A stretch of DNA of 5,085 nucleotides from Paludibacteraceae bacterium. Its GTDB lineage: Bacteria > Bacteroidota > Bacteroidia > Bacteroidales > Paludibacteraceae. The DNA is taken from NCBI GenBank assembly GCA_947471245.1, contig CANIXM010000180.1, positions 1-5,085 of the forward strand, given 5' to 3'. How positions within the stretch are numbered: position 1 is the stretch's first letter; every line of letters begins with the position of its first letter. Below are positions 1 to 5,085 of this stretch, piece after piece. The notes under the pieces are model-generated. The model did not search any database and was not told where the DNA came from. It was given only the letters and a program-made list of their open reading frames with translations. The position numbers were made by a program, and so were the translations under genes.

Positions 1-73
1 CTTTTTAAGCAGACCAAAATTAATCACTTATAAAGAGTTATATAGGAGGCACCAAAGAATATTTTTAAAAAGC

Positions 74-170
74 ATAGAACACATAGTTTTGCCTTTCGGC
101 AAATTAGGTGATTCACAGAAAATCATCATACAAATAAAATTCTGAATTGACGTTGATCGATGTGTTCTAT
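74..170. repeat. 11-bp inverted repeat enclosing a small hairpin
   Basis: ATAGAACACAT (74-84) and its exact reverse complement ATGTGTTCTAT (160-170) flank 75 bp. Just inside the left arm is a second perfect hairpin, TTTGCC (88-93), loop TTTC, GGCAAA (98-103). The right arm could instead pair locally, TGTGTT (161-166) with AACACA (180-185). The layout resembles a folded RNA with two alternative pairings upstream of the winged-helix gene at 255, but no promoter is clear. The one -7-like match on plus (TAGTTTTG, 84-91) lies inside the element and has no good -33 partner. Neither hairpin is followed by a T tract, so terminator function is not supported. Otherwise I see nothing in 1-254. Confidence 0.4.
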
Positions 171-254
171 TGTAGATAAAACACACTTCAAACGTTGTAT
201 AGCCGTGATTCTTTTCCAAAACAGAGAAATTTAACCCAAAAAGAATAGAAGATT

Positions 255-431
255 ATGGAAACATTAGAAAAAGTATTGGCTGCCATCAAGCAAGCCGGAG
301 AACCTGTAAATGCAGGGAAAGTGGTAGAAATGACAGGACTAGACCGCAAAGACGTGGATAAAGCCATGACAAAATTGAAAAACGATGGAGCCATCGTTTC
401 ACCTAAGCGTTGCTACTGGGAAGCTAAGTAA
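255..431 (+). CDS. Small winged-helix (HTH) DNA-binding protein, 58 aa
   Basis: This complete 58-residue reading frame runs from ATG to TAA. The protein begins METLEKVLAAIKQAGEPVNA and ends KRCYWEAK. Its layout fits a minimal winged helix: helix 1 at about 2-14, helix 2 at about 18-27 (NAGKVVEMTG), a likely recognition helix at about 30-43 (DRKDVDKAMTKLKN), then a beta wing at 45-56 (GAIVSPKRCYW). From memory, short one-domain proteins like this are widespread in Bacteroidales and are annotated as transcriptional regulators; no target is known to me. There is no effector domain, so it would act as a bare DNA-binding unit or nucleoid-type protein. The start follows an A-rich stretch, as usual in this phylum. 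It is transcribed alone, towards the ATPase gene, and is followed by a strong hairpin at 447-487. It is short enough for length cut-offs to miss. Confidence 0.82.
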   Translation: METLEKVLAAIKQAGEPVNAGKVVEMTGLDRKDVDKAMTKLKNDGAIVSPKRCYWEAK

Positions 432-446
432 TCGCTAAAAATGTGT

Positions 447-487
447 AACTATCGCCTTGTAAGCATTCGGCTTGCAAGGCGATAGTT
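447..487. terminator. Bidirectional terminator hairpin between convergent genes
   Basis: An 18-bp stem pairs 447-464 with 470-487 around a 5-nt loop; the only imperfection is one T-G wobble (460 with 474). It sits 15 bp after the stop of the winged-helix gene and 9 bp after the stop of the opposing ATPase gene, where a shared terminator is expected. The T tracts are modest: GTTGTTT after the stem on plus, and ACACATTTTT on minus. Structure and placement carry the call more than the T tracts do. Confidence 0.8.
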
Positions 488-496
488 GTTTAAGGG

Positions 497-1654
497 TCAT
501 TTACCGAAATCCGACCAAGGCATTACCTGAGCATTGGTTCTTTGTTGATATTCATGTCCAGCGTACACGAGGATTTTTTCATCCGTAGTTATTCCTGTGT
601 AATGTTCAAAATGAGCGAATCCTTTGAATAAGTCAGACATGACGGTATAAGTGGCTTTAAATTCAACAAGATTTGATTTCTCACCGTTGTTTATTGTCAG
701 ATCCACCTCATGTCCATCCAAGTCACGCCAAAAAGCAATGTCCTCGATTTGGTCTTTATGATGCATCCTTTTGACGTATTCTGCCATCATCATGTTTTCG
801 AACAATGCACCTTTGGCAGGATGAGTGAGCACTTGCTCTGGCTTGCTAATTTTCATCAGATGACAAAGCAATCCTGTATCGTAAAAATACAATTTAGGGG
901 TTTTTACGATTCGTTTGCTCAGATTGTTGTGCAATGGTTGCAACAGGAATAGAATATAGCTGTTTTCAAGTGCAGACAACCAGTGTTTGGCTGTGGGCTG
1001 AGAGATGCCACATTCGTTCGCTAAGGAACTAAGATTGAGCAACTGGCCTGCACGTGTAGCACACAAACCCAAGAAATTCTGAAAATGTCTGGTGTCTTTT
1101 ATGCCAATCAATTCACTTACATCGCGCTGTATGTATGTGAGAATGTAATTGGTATAGAAGGTTCGTGACGGAATTTGTCGGTCATAAATCGCTGGATAAA
1201 ATCCACGGACTAAGCATTCCTCATAATTAGAACTGAGTAGATTGGCTGACTTCAGTTCCTGAAAATCAAATGGAAATAGTCTGAATATGGCTACTCTACC
1301 AGCTAAACTCTGAGTAATGTGTTGCATCAGATGAAAGTTTTGTGAGCCAGATAGAATGAATTGTCCCATCCTACCACTATTGTCAACTATTGTTTGAAGA
1401 TAGGAAAACAAGGACGGAACACGTTGTATTTCGTCGAAAATAACGTATTGGCTGTATTGCGAGAGGAAGCCATTTGGATCCGACTGTGCAAAGTTCCTAC
1501 TGTCGGGGTTCTCTAAGCTCACATATTGAAATTCAGGGAATATTGTTTTGAGCAGGGTTGTTTTGCCCGACTGACGTGGTCCGGTGACAGCAATTATTGG
1601 ATACTTAGTCATCATATCCGATATCGCTTTCTTAATGTCTCTTTGTATATTCAT
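497..1654 (-). CDS. AAA ATPase with C-terminal DUF4143 (AAA_14 / DUF4143 family), 385 aa
   Basis: The N-terminal P-loop domain has Walker A GPRQSGKT (25-32), Walker B YVIFDEIQ (70-77, with D74 and E75) and a sensor-like strand ILSGSQ (100-105). A winged-helix-like segment lies at about 207-240 (LSSLANECGISQPTAKHWL). The C-terminal DUF4143 part has E286 (FEN), D318 in GHEVDLTI, and EFK (E331, K333), the pattern of a PD-(D/E)XK nuclease-like fold. About 385 residues is normal and nothing is broken. The family is common and variable between strains in Bacteroidales; the cellular role is unsettled and I do not assign one. The frame is open back to a TTG at 1678, but that codon lies inside a consensus -7 promoter box. 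The ATG at 1654 gives MNIQRDI, a normal family start, so I chose it. The gene is monocistronic, after murI on the same strand, with its own promoter region and a 22-bp repeat array upstream. Confidence 0.9.
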   Translation of the reverse strand: MNIQRDIKKAISDMMTKYPIIAVTGPRQSGKTTLLKTIFPEFQYVSLENPDSRNFAQSDPNGFLSQYSQYVIFDEIQRVPSLFSYLQTIVDNSGRMGQFILSGSQNFHLMQHITQSLAGRVAIFRLFPFDFQELKSANLLSSNYEECLVRGFYPAIYDRQIPSRTFYTNYILTYIQRDVSELIGIKDTRHFQNFLGLCATRAGQLLNLSSLANECGISQPTAKHWLSALENSYILFLLQPLHNNLSKRIVKTPKLYFYDTGLLCHLMKISKPEQVLTHPAKGALFENMMMAEYVKRMHHKDQIEDIAFWRDLDGHEVDLTINNGEKSNLVEFKATYTVMSDLFKGFAHFEHYTGITTDEKILVYAGHEYQQRTNAQVMPWSDFGK

Positions 1655-1675
1655 AATTATCTGTATTTCAGACTG

Positions 1676-1683
1676 CAAATATA
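1676..1683 (-). promoter_or_regulatory. Bacteroidota-type -7 box for the DUF4143 ATPase gene
   Basis: On the minus strand this reads TATATTTG, an exact match to TAnnTTTG. A transcript would begin near 1669, giving a leader of roughly 15 nt to the ATG at 1654. At the expected distance upstream (about 19-21 bp) I find only a poor -33 match (TTCA-like in place of TTTG), so the promoter may depend on an activator. The tandem repeats beginning 28 bp upstream are the obvious candidate binding sites. The placement also argues against translation starting at the TTG at 1678. Confidence 0.55.
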
Positions 1684-1711
1684 CAATTATTTTTAAATAT
1701 AATGAATGTTG

Positions 1712-1816
1712 CTTTGAAATTTCGAACTATCTACTTTGAAATATCGGACTGTTAACTTTGAAATTTCGAACTGCGTACTTTGAAATTTCGAACTGTGTAC
1801 TTTGAAATTTCGAACT
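1712..1816. repeat. Five tandem 22-bp direct repeats upstream of the ATPase gene
   Basis: Units start at 1712, 1734, 1756, 1778 and 1800, an exact 22-bp period. The 17-bp core CTTTGAAATTTCGAACT is identical in four units; the second has two changes (GAAATATCGGACT). The 5-bp linkers vary (ATCTA, GTTAA, GCGTA, GTGTA), and the fifth unit ends after its core. The core holds two overlapping palindromes, GAAATTTC and TTCGAA, and 22 bp is about two helical turns, so all cores face the same side of the DNA. The array fills most of the 182 bp between murI and the ATPase gene and lies about 45-145 bp upstream of the predicted transcription start. This looks like a multi-site binding array for a regulator; the bound protein is unknown. 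Confidence 0.93.
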
Positions 1817-1836
1817 TTTCAGGCATCTAAAATTTC

Positions 1837-2688
1837 TTATACAAATTCGATATGTTCGGCGTGAATGTCCTCTTTGAGGAAAAGGGATGCTGACGAAATA
1901 AACTTATCTACAGCTTCCGTGGTGTAATAATGACAAGTGCCATTTTGGGTACAAAGAGCTTCAATTTCAGTATGGCGATGGAGGTAGGTAGCCAAACTTT
2001 TTGCAACCAGTCTACCTTGAGAAAGTACAGCTACAGTTTCAGGCAGAAGAGATTTAATTTTTTCTTCCAGCAGTGGATAATGTGTACACCCAAGCATGAT
2101 GGTATCTATTTTTGGGTCAGCAGTGAGCAGATGTGAAACATTCTGCTTTATGAAATAATCGGCTCCCATGGATAAGTGTTCGTTATTCTCTATGAGAGGT
2201 ACCCACATGGGGCAGGCTTCGGAGTAAACTGTAATATTCTCTCCATAGACTTTTTCGATTTCAAGAGGATAAGAGTTGGACTGAACGGTACCATTGGTAG
2301 CCAGCAACCCTACGTGACCTGTTTTAGTAATATTCCCAACCGCCTCAATGGTGGGACGAATCACTCCCAGCACCCGTCTATTCGGATCAAGCAGTGGCAG
2401 GTCATTCTGTTGGATGCTTCGAAGTGCTTTTGCGGAGGCGGTATTACAAGCCAGAATCACCAAGTGACAACCCATTTCAAACAGATGAGTTACACATTCC
2501 AAGGTGTATTTATACACCACATCAAAGGAGCGAGTACCGTAAGGAGTACGAGCATTATCACCCAAGTAGAGATAATCATATTGTGGTAGTTCCTTCCGAA
2601 TCTTCTCCAGAATGGTCAAACCGCCGTATCCAGAATCAAAGATTCCAATAGGGCCTGGCGCTGTGGGTAATTGAGTATTTTTCATCAT
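1837..2688 (-). CDS. murI: Glutamate racemase
   Basis: MurI interconverts L- and D-glutamate in the cytoplasm without a cofactor, supplying D-glutamate for the peptidoglycan stem peptide. The 283-residue protein is full length and has all the family motifs: GIFDSGYGGLT (15-25, with D18 and S19), GDNARTPYG (43-51), ILACNTASA (78-86) with the first catalytic cysteine C81, and GCTHYPLL (200-207) with the second catalytic cysteine C201 and H203. It begins ATGATG directly after the TAG stop of the CapA-like gene, with no intervening base, so translational coupling is likely. Either ATG (2688 or 2685) could be used; I take the first. It is the last gene of the M23, CapA-like, murI operon. I see no hairpin terminator after its stop; the 22-bp repeat array lies there instead. 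Confidence 0.97.
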   Translation of the reverse strand: MMKNTQLPTAPGPIGIFDSGYGGLTILEKIRKELPQYDYLYLGDNARTPYGTRSFDVVYKYTLECVTHLFEMGCHLVILACNTASAKALRSIQQNDLPLLDPNRRVLGVIRPTIEAVGNITKTGHVGLLATNGTVQSNSYPLEIEKVYGENITVYSEACPMWVPLIENNEHLSMGADYFIKQNVSHLLTADPKIDTIMLGCTHYPLLEEKIKSLLPETVAVLSQGRLVAKSLATYLHRHTEIEALCTQNGTCHYYTTEAVDKFISSASLFLKEDIHAEHIEFV

Positions 2689-3744
2689 CTAATTCTTTGT
2701 AAATGTACAATAATTTATCCAACCGTCATCACTGATATGAATCACTTTGTCCATTTCTGGAAAATCTGTTTTGGTCAGATTTTTAATCACTGTAATTGCT
2801 TTTTTATTTGCATCAAATTTAGGTGCTTTGAACTTAGCCTGTTTGGTTGGGATGATTCGTGCTTTCAGAAATTGACCTTGGGAGTTGGTGTAGATTTTTA
2901 GCATTGGCGAAATACCGTTTAATCCAGCCACGCTAATTTTACTGTAGGTGCAAAAATTGCCCAGACTGTAGGCTATCAATCGCTTTTTATAAATTTCTAT
3001 AGCTCGTGTCACATGTGGTCCATGTCCAATAAGTACGTCAGCGCCAGCGTCTATCATGGCGTGAGAAAATTCATAAACATTCCCACGATCTTCTCCAATA
3101 TAAAATTCTTTCTGACGTGTTACATGCTGATTGTTACCACTTTCTGCACCTGCATGAAACGACACTAATACGATGTCCGAGATGCTGTTCAGGTACTTTA
3201 CATATTTAGCAGCTCGTTGAATGTCTTTGACGCTTGCCATGCCAGCATTGGGCGAGAAAGCACAAAACCCAAATTTCACACCATTACGCGTGAAAGTGTC
3301 TAAAGGACATTCTGCAAGTCCAGCATATTTAATTCCTGCGCATTTGAGACATTGTTTAGTGGATTTTCGGCCTATTCGTCCAAAATCATTCAAGTGGTTG
3401 TTGGCCAAACTAAGACAGTCGAATTTTGCACTTTTTAAAGTTTTAGCGTAGTAGGTGGGCATAGCAAAGAAGTAACATCTGCCATCAGTACGACATTCTT
3501 TGACTTGCGAAAGATCATCAGTGAGTACCCCCTCCAGATTGCCAAATCGGAGATCGGCATCATGGAGATAAGGCATCAAAGGAGTGAAGAGTGCGTGACT
3601 ATTGCGTGGAAGAAAGCTACTATCAGGATAAGTAGTTCCGAGCATGATGTCACCCACAGCTATTATTTTGACAGTGTCCTTTCCCTGGGCGAAAACCAAT
3701 GAAGAGGCTATCAAAATAAGGGAGGCTATTACAGTCGTTCTCAT
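2689..3744 (-). CDS. Exported CapA-family (PGA_cap) metallophosphatase-like protein
   Basis: The 351-residue protein has a signal peptide (MRTTVIASLILIASSLVFAQ; cleavage probably near residue 19 after VFA), so it should work outside the inner membrane. The rest matches the CapA / poly-gamma-glutamate synthesis family, whose fold resembles calcineurin-type metallophosphatases: GDIML (31-35, D32), GNLEG (68-72), ANNH (114-117), FHAGAE (196-201), GHGPHV (240-245, H241 and H244) and YSLGNF (259-264). All putative metal-binding positions appear intact. In Bacillus, CapA works in poly-gamma-glutamate capsule synthesis or export; in Bacteroidota single CapA-like proteins are common and mostly uncharacterised. 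No capB or capC is in this window, so I give no symbol. It starts 9 bp after the M23 gene stop and its stop abuts the murI start. It may process an envelope glutamyl polymer, but that is inference. Confidence 0.88.
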   Translation of the reverse strand: MRTTVIASLILIASSLVFAQGKDTVKIIAVGDIMLGTTYPDSSFLPRNSHALFTPLMPYLHDADLRFGNLEGVLTDDLSQVKECRTDGRCYFFAMPTYYAKTLKSAKFDCLSLANNHLNDFGRIGRKSTKQCLKCAGIKYAGLAECPLDTFTRNGVKFGFCAFSPNAGMASVKDIQRAAKYVKYLNSISDIVLVSFHAGAESGNNQHVTRQKEFYIGEDRGNVYEFSHAMIDAGADVLIGHGPHVTRAIEIYKKRLIAYSLGNFCTYSKISVAGLNGISPMLKIYTNSQGQFLKARIIPTKQAKFKAPKFDANKKAITVIKNLTKTDFPEMDKVIHISDDGWINYCTFTKN

Positions 3745-3753
3745 GTCTTTTGC

Positions 3754-4722
3754 TTAGTCAAACATTTGTCCAGAGTTGTTACTCATTTGAACCATTCGAT
3801 CATAGTCAGCTGGTGATAGATCTAGGAAGTAGTAGTTTTGAGGATTCATCACTTCGCCTTTGAAATGAACTTCATAGTGTAGGTGTGGTCCGGTAGATTT
3901 ACCTGTATTCCCTACATAGCCGATTACGTCACCACGTTTTACTGATTGTCCCACCCGTGCTTTATAGGCACTCATGTGTCCATAAAGAGTGAGGTATCCG
4001 TATCCGTGATTGATTTCGATGCAGTTGCCATAACCTTGTTTCCAAGATGCAGTAATGATTTTGCCGTTACCTGTAGCGTAGATAGGTGTGCCTGTTGGTG
4101 CTGTAAAATCCATTCCTGCATGAAAGCGGCGTGTGTGATATACTGGGTCTATCCGCCATCCATATCCAGACGCCATGCGGGTCAGATTCTTATTGAGCAC
4201 GGGTTGAATCGCTGGAAGATTTTCTAGCATCGTTTCTTTATTCTTAGCAAGTTTGACCAATTCATCATAAGATTTGGACTGGATGTATAGTTCTTTGCGC
4301 AATTCGTTCATTTTCTTTGTCGTGGACAACACTATTTCAGAATTGGTCATGTCCATCAATTGGTCATAATAAGCCGTATTGGCAGCAGATCCTTTGCGGA
4401 TGGAAAGTGGAATGGGTTCGGCTTGAAACACCACACGATAGAGATTGTCATCCCGCTGTTGGAGGTCTGTCAGCACTTCTTGTACTTCTTCAAATTGGCG
4501 TTGGAGTAACTTATATTGGGCTTGCATTCGGCTTTTTTCTTGGAGCAACTGCTTTTCTTCAGGAGAATCAACCGTATACACAAAAATAAAGAAGAAAATA
4601 GCACCCATGGAAAGTCCTGATACAGCATGGATAAGAAAACTCTTTAGCTTGTAGGCTAGTGTGTGTTCTATCTGCTCATAACTGAGGGTTTCGGTATTAA
4701 AATGAAATTTCTTCTTTGCCAT
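3754..4722 (-). CDS. Membrane-anchored M23-family peptidoglycan endopeptidase (LytM domain)
   Basis: A short cytoplasmic N terminus (MAKKKFHFNTETLSYEQIEH) is followed by one membrane segment at about 29-51 (FLIHAVSG to FIFVYTV), then coiled-coil regions at about 54-92 and 135-165, and a C-terminal LytM/M23 domain at about 184-300. The zinc-site motifs are complete: H201 and D205 in HAGMDF, GHM with H249, and GPHLHYE with H280 and H282. An active periplasmic hydrolase that cuts peptide cross-links is therefore expected, unlike the degenerate EnvC/NlpD-type regulators. The layout (TM, coiled coil, M23) is usual in Bacteroidota. The frame stays open upstream to an ATG at 4752 and a TTG at 4758, but the ATG at 4722 gives the familiar MAKKK start behind an A/T-rich stretch, so I chose it (322 aa). 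It is the first gene of the operon, with its promoter around 4831-4838. Confidence 0.92.
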   Translation of the reverse strand: MAKKKFHFNTETLSYEQIEHTLAYKLKSFLIHAVSGLSMGAIFFFIFVYTVDSPEEKQLLQEKSRMQAQYKLLQRQFEEVQEVLTDLQQRDDNLYRVVFQAEPIPLSIRKGSAANTAYYDQLMDMTNSEIVLSTTKKMNELRKELYIQSKSYDELVKLAKNKETMLENLPAIQPVLNKNLTRMASGYGWRIDPVYHTRRFHAGMDFTAPTGTPIYATGNGKIITASWKQGYGNCIEINHGYGYLTLYGHMSAYKARVGQSVKRGDVIGYVGNTGKSTGPHLHYEVHFKGEVMNPQNYYFLDLSPADYDRMVQMSNNSGQMFD

Positions 4723-4771
4723 AAATTTCTTTGAGTCTGGTGCAACTCTCATTGCCAAACGATTTCATTGT

Positions 4772-4804
4772 CTGTGTGTTCGGAATGCAAATTCATCCAC
4801 ACAG
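4772..4804 (-). other. Stem-loop in the 5' leader of the M23 operon
   Basis: CTGTGTG (4772-4778) pairs perfectly with CACACAG (4798-4804). Inside is a second short stem, GAAT (4783-4786) with ATTC (4791-4794), enclosing a 4-nt loop. If transcription starts from the -7 box at 4831-4838, the hairpin lies in a leader of about 100 nt ahead of the M23 start. It has no T tract, so it is not an evident terminator. It may affect mRNA stability or translation, or be chance. Confidence 0.35.
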
Positions 4805-4828
4805 TTCAACTTTTCTACAGTCTTTTGA

Positions 4829-4860
4829 TGCAAAAGTAATAAAAATGAAGTACTTTTGCA
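4829..4860. promoter_or_regulatory. Opposed promoters in a 10-bp perfect inverted repeat
   Basis: TGCAAAAGTA (4829-4838) and TACTTTTGCA (4851-4860) are exact reverse complements separated by 12 bp. Each arm holds a TAnnTTTG -7 box: TACTTTTG at 4838-4831 on minus, reading towards the M23 operon, and at 4851-4858 on plus, reading into the mini-hairpin array and off the right edge. On plus there is a TTTG at 4824-4827, 23 bp upstream of the box, a little longer than usual. On minus I see no good -33 element. The symmetry may mark divergent promoters, an operator, or both. Predicted starts are near 4825 (minus) and 4865 (plus). Confidence 0.6.
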
Positions 4861-4885
4861 GTCTCTTTTTGGGAATATTAACTTT

Positions 4886-5050
4886 GCCTGACGACGGTAT
4901 TTGCTTCGCGATAGTAGCCTGATGGCGATATTAGCCTGCGGCGATATTTGCCTAACGGCGATATTTGCTACGCGATAGTAGCTTGTAGCGATATTTGCCT
5001 GACGGCGATATTTACTTCGTGATATTAGCCTTCGGCGATAGATGCTTCGC
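4886..5050. repeat. Array of eleven mini-hairpins with constant 7-bp spacers
   Basis: Palindromes lie at 4886-4895, 4903-4909, 4917-4926, 4934-4942, 4950-4959, 4967-4973, 4981-4989, 4997-5006, 5014-5020, 5028-5036 and 5044-5050. They are 7, 9 or 10 bp long, for example GCTTCGC, GCCTTCGGC and GCCTGACGGC. Every gap between them is exactly 7 bp, a variant of GATATTT (GATAGTA, GATATTA, GATAGAT). Arms stay complementary when they change: GCC/GGC becomes GCT/AGC at 4981-4989, and GC/GC becomes AC/GT at 5014-5020. Only the first unit (GCC/GAC) is imperfect. On minus, eight of the ten perfect units have GNA or GNNA loops, including GCGAAGC. The array fills most of the 363-bp gene-free stretch at the right edge. 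It is not a CRISPR: units are too short and spacers are conserved. Confidence 0.9.
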
Positions 5051-5051
5051 A

Positions 5052-5077
5052 ATTGTACAATGAATATCGGCGTAGCC
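5052..5077. repeat. Palindrome followed by a mini-hairpin unit in reverse orientation
   Basis: ATTGTACAAT (5052-5061) is a perfect 10-bp palindrome directly after the last array hairpin. Beyond it, GGCGTAGCC (5069-5077) is another mini-hairpin with a GTA triloop, now on the plus strand. Its flanks (ATATC before, ATATATCA after) match the array spacers only when read on minus. The array orientation therefore appears to flip at the palindrome. The window ends at 5085, so whether a full mirrored array follows cannot be seen. Confidence 0.6.
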
Positions 5078-5085
5078 ATATATCA

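Noticed and set aside
15..22. Minus-strand -7-like box (TAATTTTG) near the left edge
   Set aside because: It matches TAnnTTTG but has no -33 partner, and the gene it would serve lies outside the window, so there is no support.
28..219. 63-residue minus-strand open frame
   Set aside because: It has low-complexity composition, no family resemblance and no promoter, and spans the inverted-repeat element at 74-170. Probably chance.
1712..1816. CRISPR or plasmid-type iteron origin
   Set aside because: The direct repeats resemble iterons in form, but there is no replication-initiator gene nearby and the array sits in a promoter region between chromosomal genes. Five-bp linkers are too short for CRISPR spacers.
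2176..2589. 137-residue plus-strand open frame
   Set aside because: It lies wholly opposite murI, whose motifs are complete, and has no recognisable domain; a shadow frame.
4723..4758. Longer M23 protein starting at TTG 4758 or ATG 4752
   Set aside because: The extra residues do not look like the usual family N terminus, while ATG 4722 gives the typical MAKKK start. A use of ATG 4752 cannot be fully excluded.
4886..5050. CRISPR array
   Set aside because: The repeated units are only 14-17 bp, the spacers are conserved and 7 bp long, and no cas gene is present.
4765..5079. 104-residue minus-strand open frame with recurring YRRQANIA-like peptides
   Set aside because: It is the translation of the mini-hairpin array, crosses both promoter boxes, and has no recognisable domain. 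The repetition comes from DNA structure, not from protein repeats.

Overview
The window looks like chromosomal DNA from a member of the order Bacteroidales (Bacteroidota); I cannot fix the family or genus. The evidence is promoter -7 boxes of the Bacteroidota type (TAnnTTTG, at 1676-1683 on minus and at 4831-4838/4851-4858 on opposite strands), A/T-rich translation starts without clear Shine-Dalgarno sequences, and proteins of Bacteroidales type: a 58-residue winged-helix protein starting METLEKVL, an AAA/DUF4143 ATPase, and an M23 peptidase with an MAKKK-type N terminus.

Layout. Positions 1-254 hold no convincing gene but contain an 11-bp inverted repeat enclosing a smaller hairpin. A small plus-strand winged-helix gene (255-431) faces a minus-strand ATP-binding DUF4143 gene (497-1654), and a strong bidirectional terminator hairpin (447-487) separates them. 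Upstream of the ATPase gene are a consensus -7 box and five tandem copies of a 22-bp direct repeat (1712-1816). Next comes a tightly packed minus-strand operon transcribed M23 endopeptidase (4722-3754), then CapA-like metallophosphatase (3744-2689), then glutamate racemase murI (2688-1837). The gaps are 9 bp and 0 bp. From 4723 to the right edge there is no gene: first a 5'-leader hairpin, then a pair of opposed promoters set in a perfect inverted repeat, then an unusual array of mini-hairpins.

Function. The operon is coherent around the cell envelope: MurI makes D-glutamate for peptidoglycan, the M23 protein is a membrane-anchored periplasmic peptidoglycan hydrolase, and the CapA-like protein is an exported enzyme of the poly-gamma-glutamate capsule-synthesis family. 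The zero-gap join of the CapA-like gene to murI suggests translational coupling, and both families relate to glutamate polymers, although no capB/capC is present here.

The most unusual part is 4886-5050: eleven tiny palindromes (7, 9 or 10 bp) each separated by exactly 7 bp of GATATTT-like sequence. Paired changes in the arms keep them complementary, and loops read GNA or GNNA on the minus strand. After a palindrome at 5052-5061, one more unit appears in reverse orientation. The 22-bp repeat array before the DUF4143 ATPase is a second candidate regulatory element.
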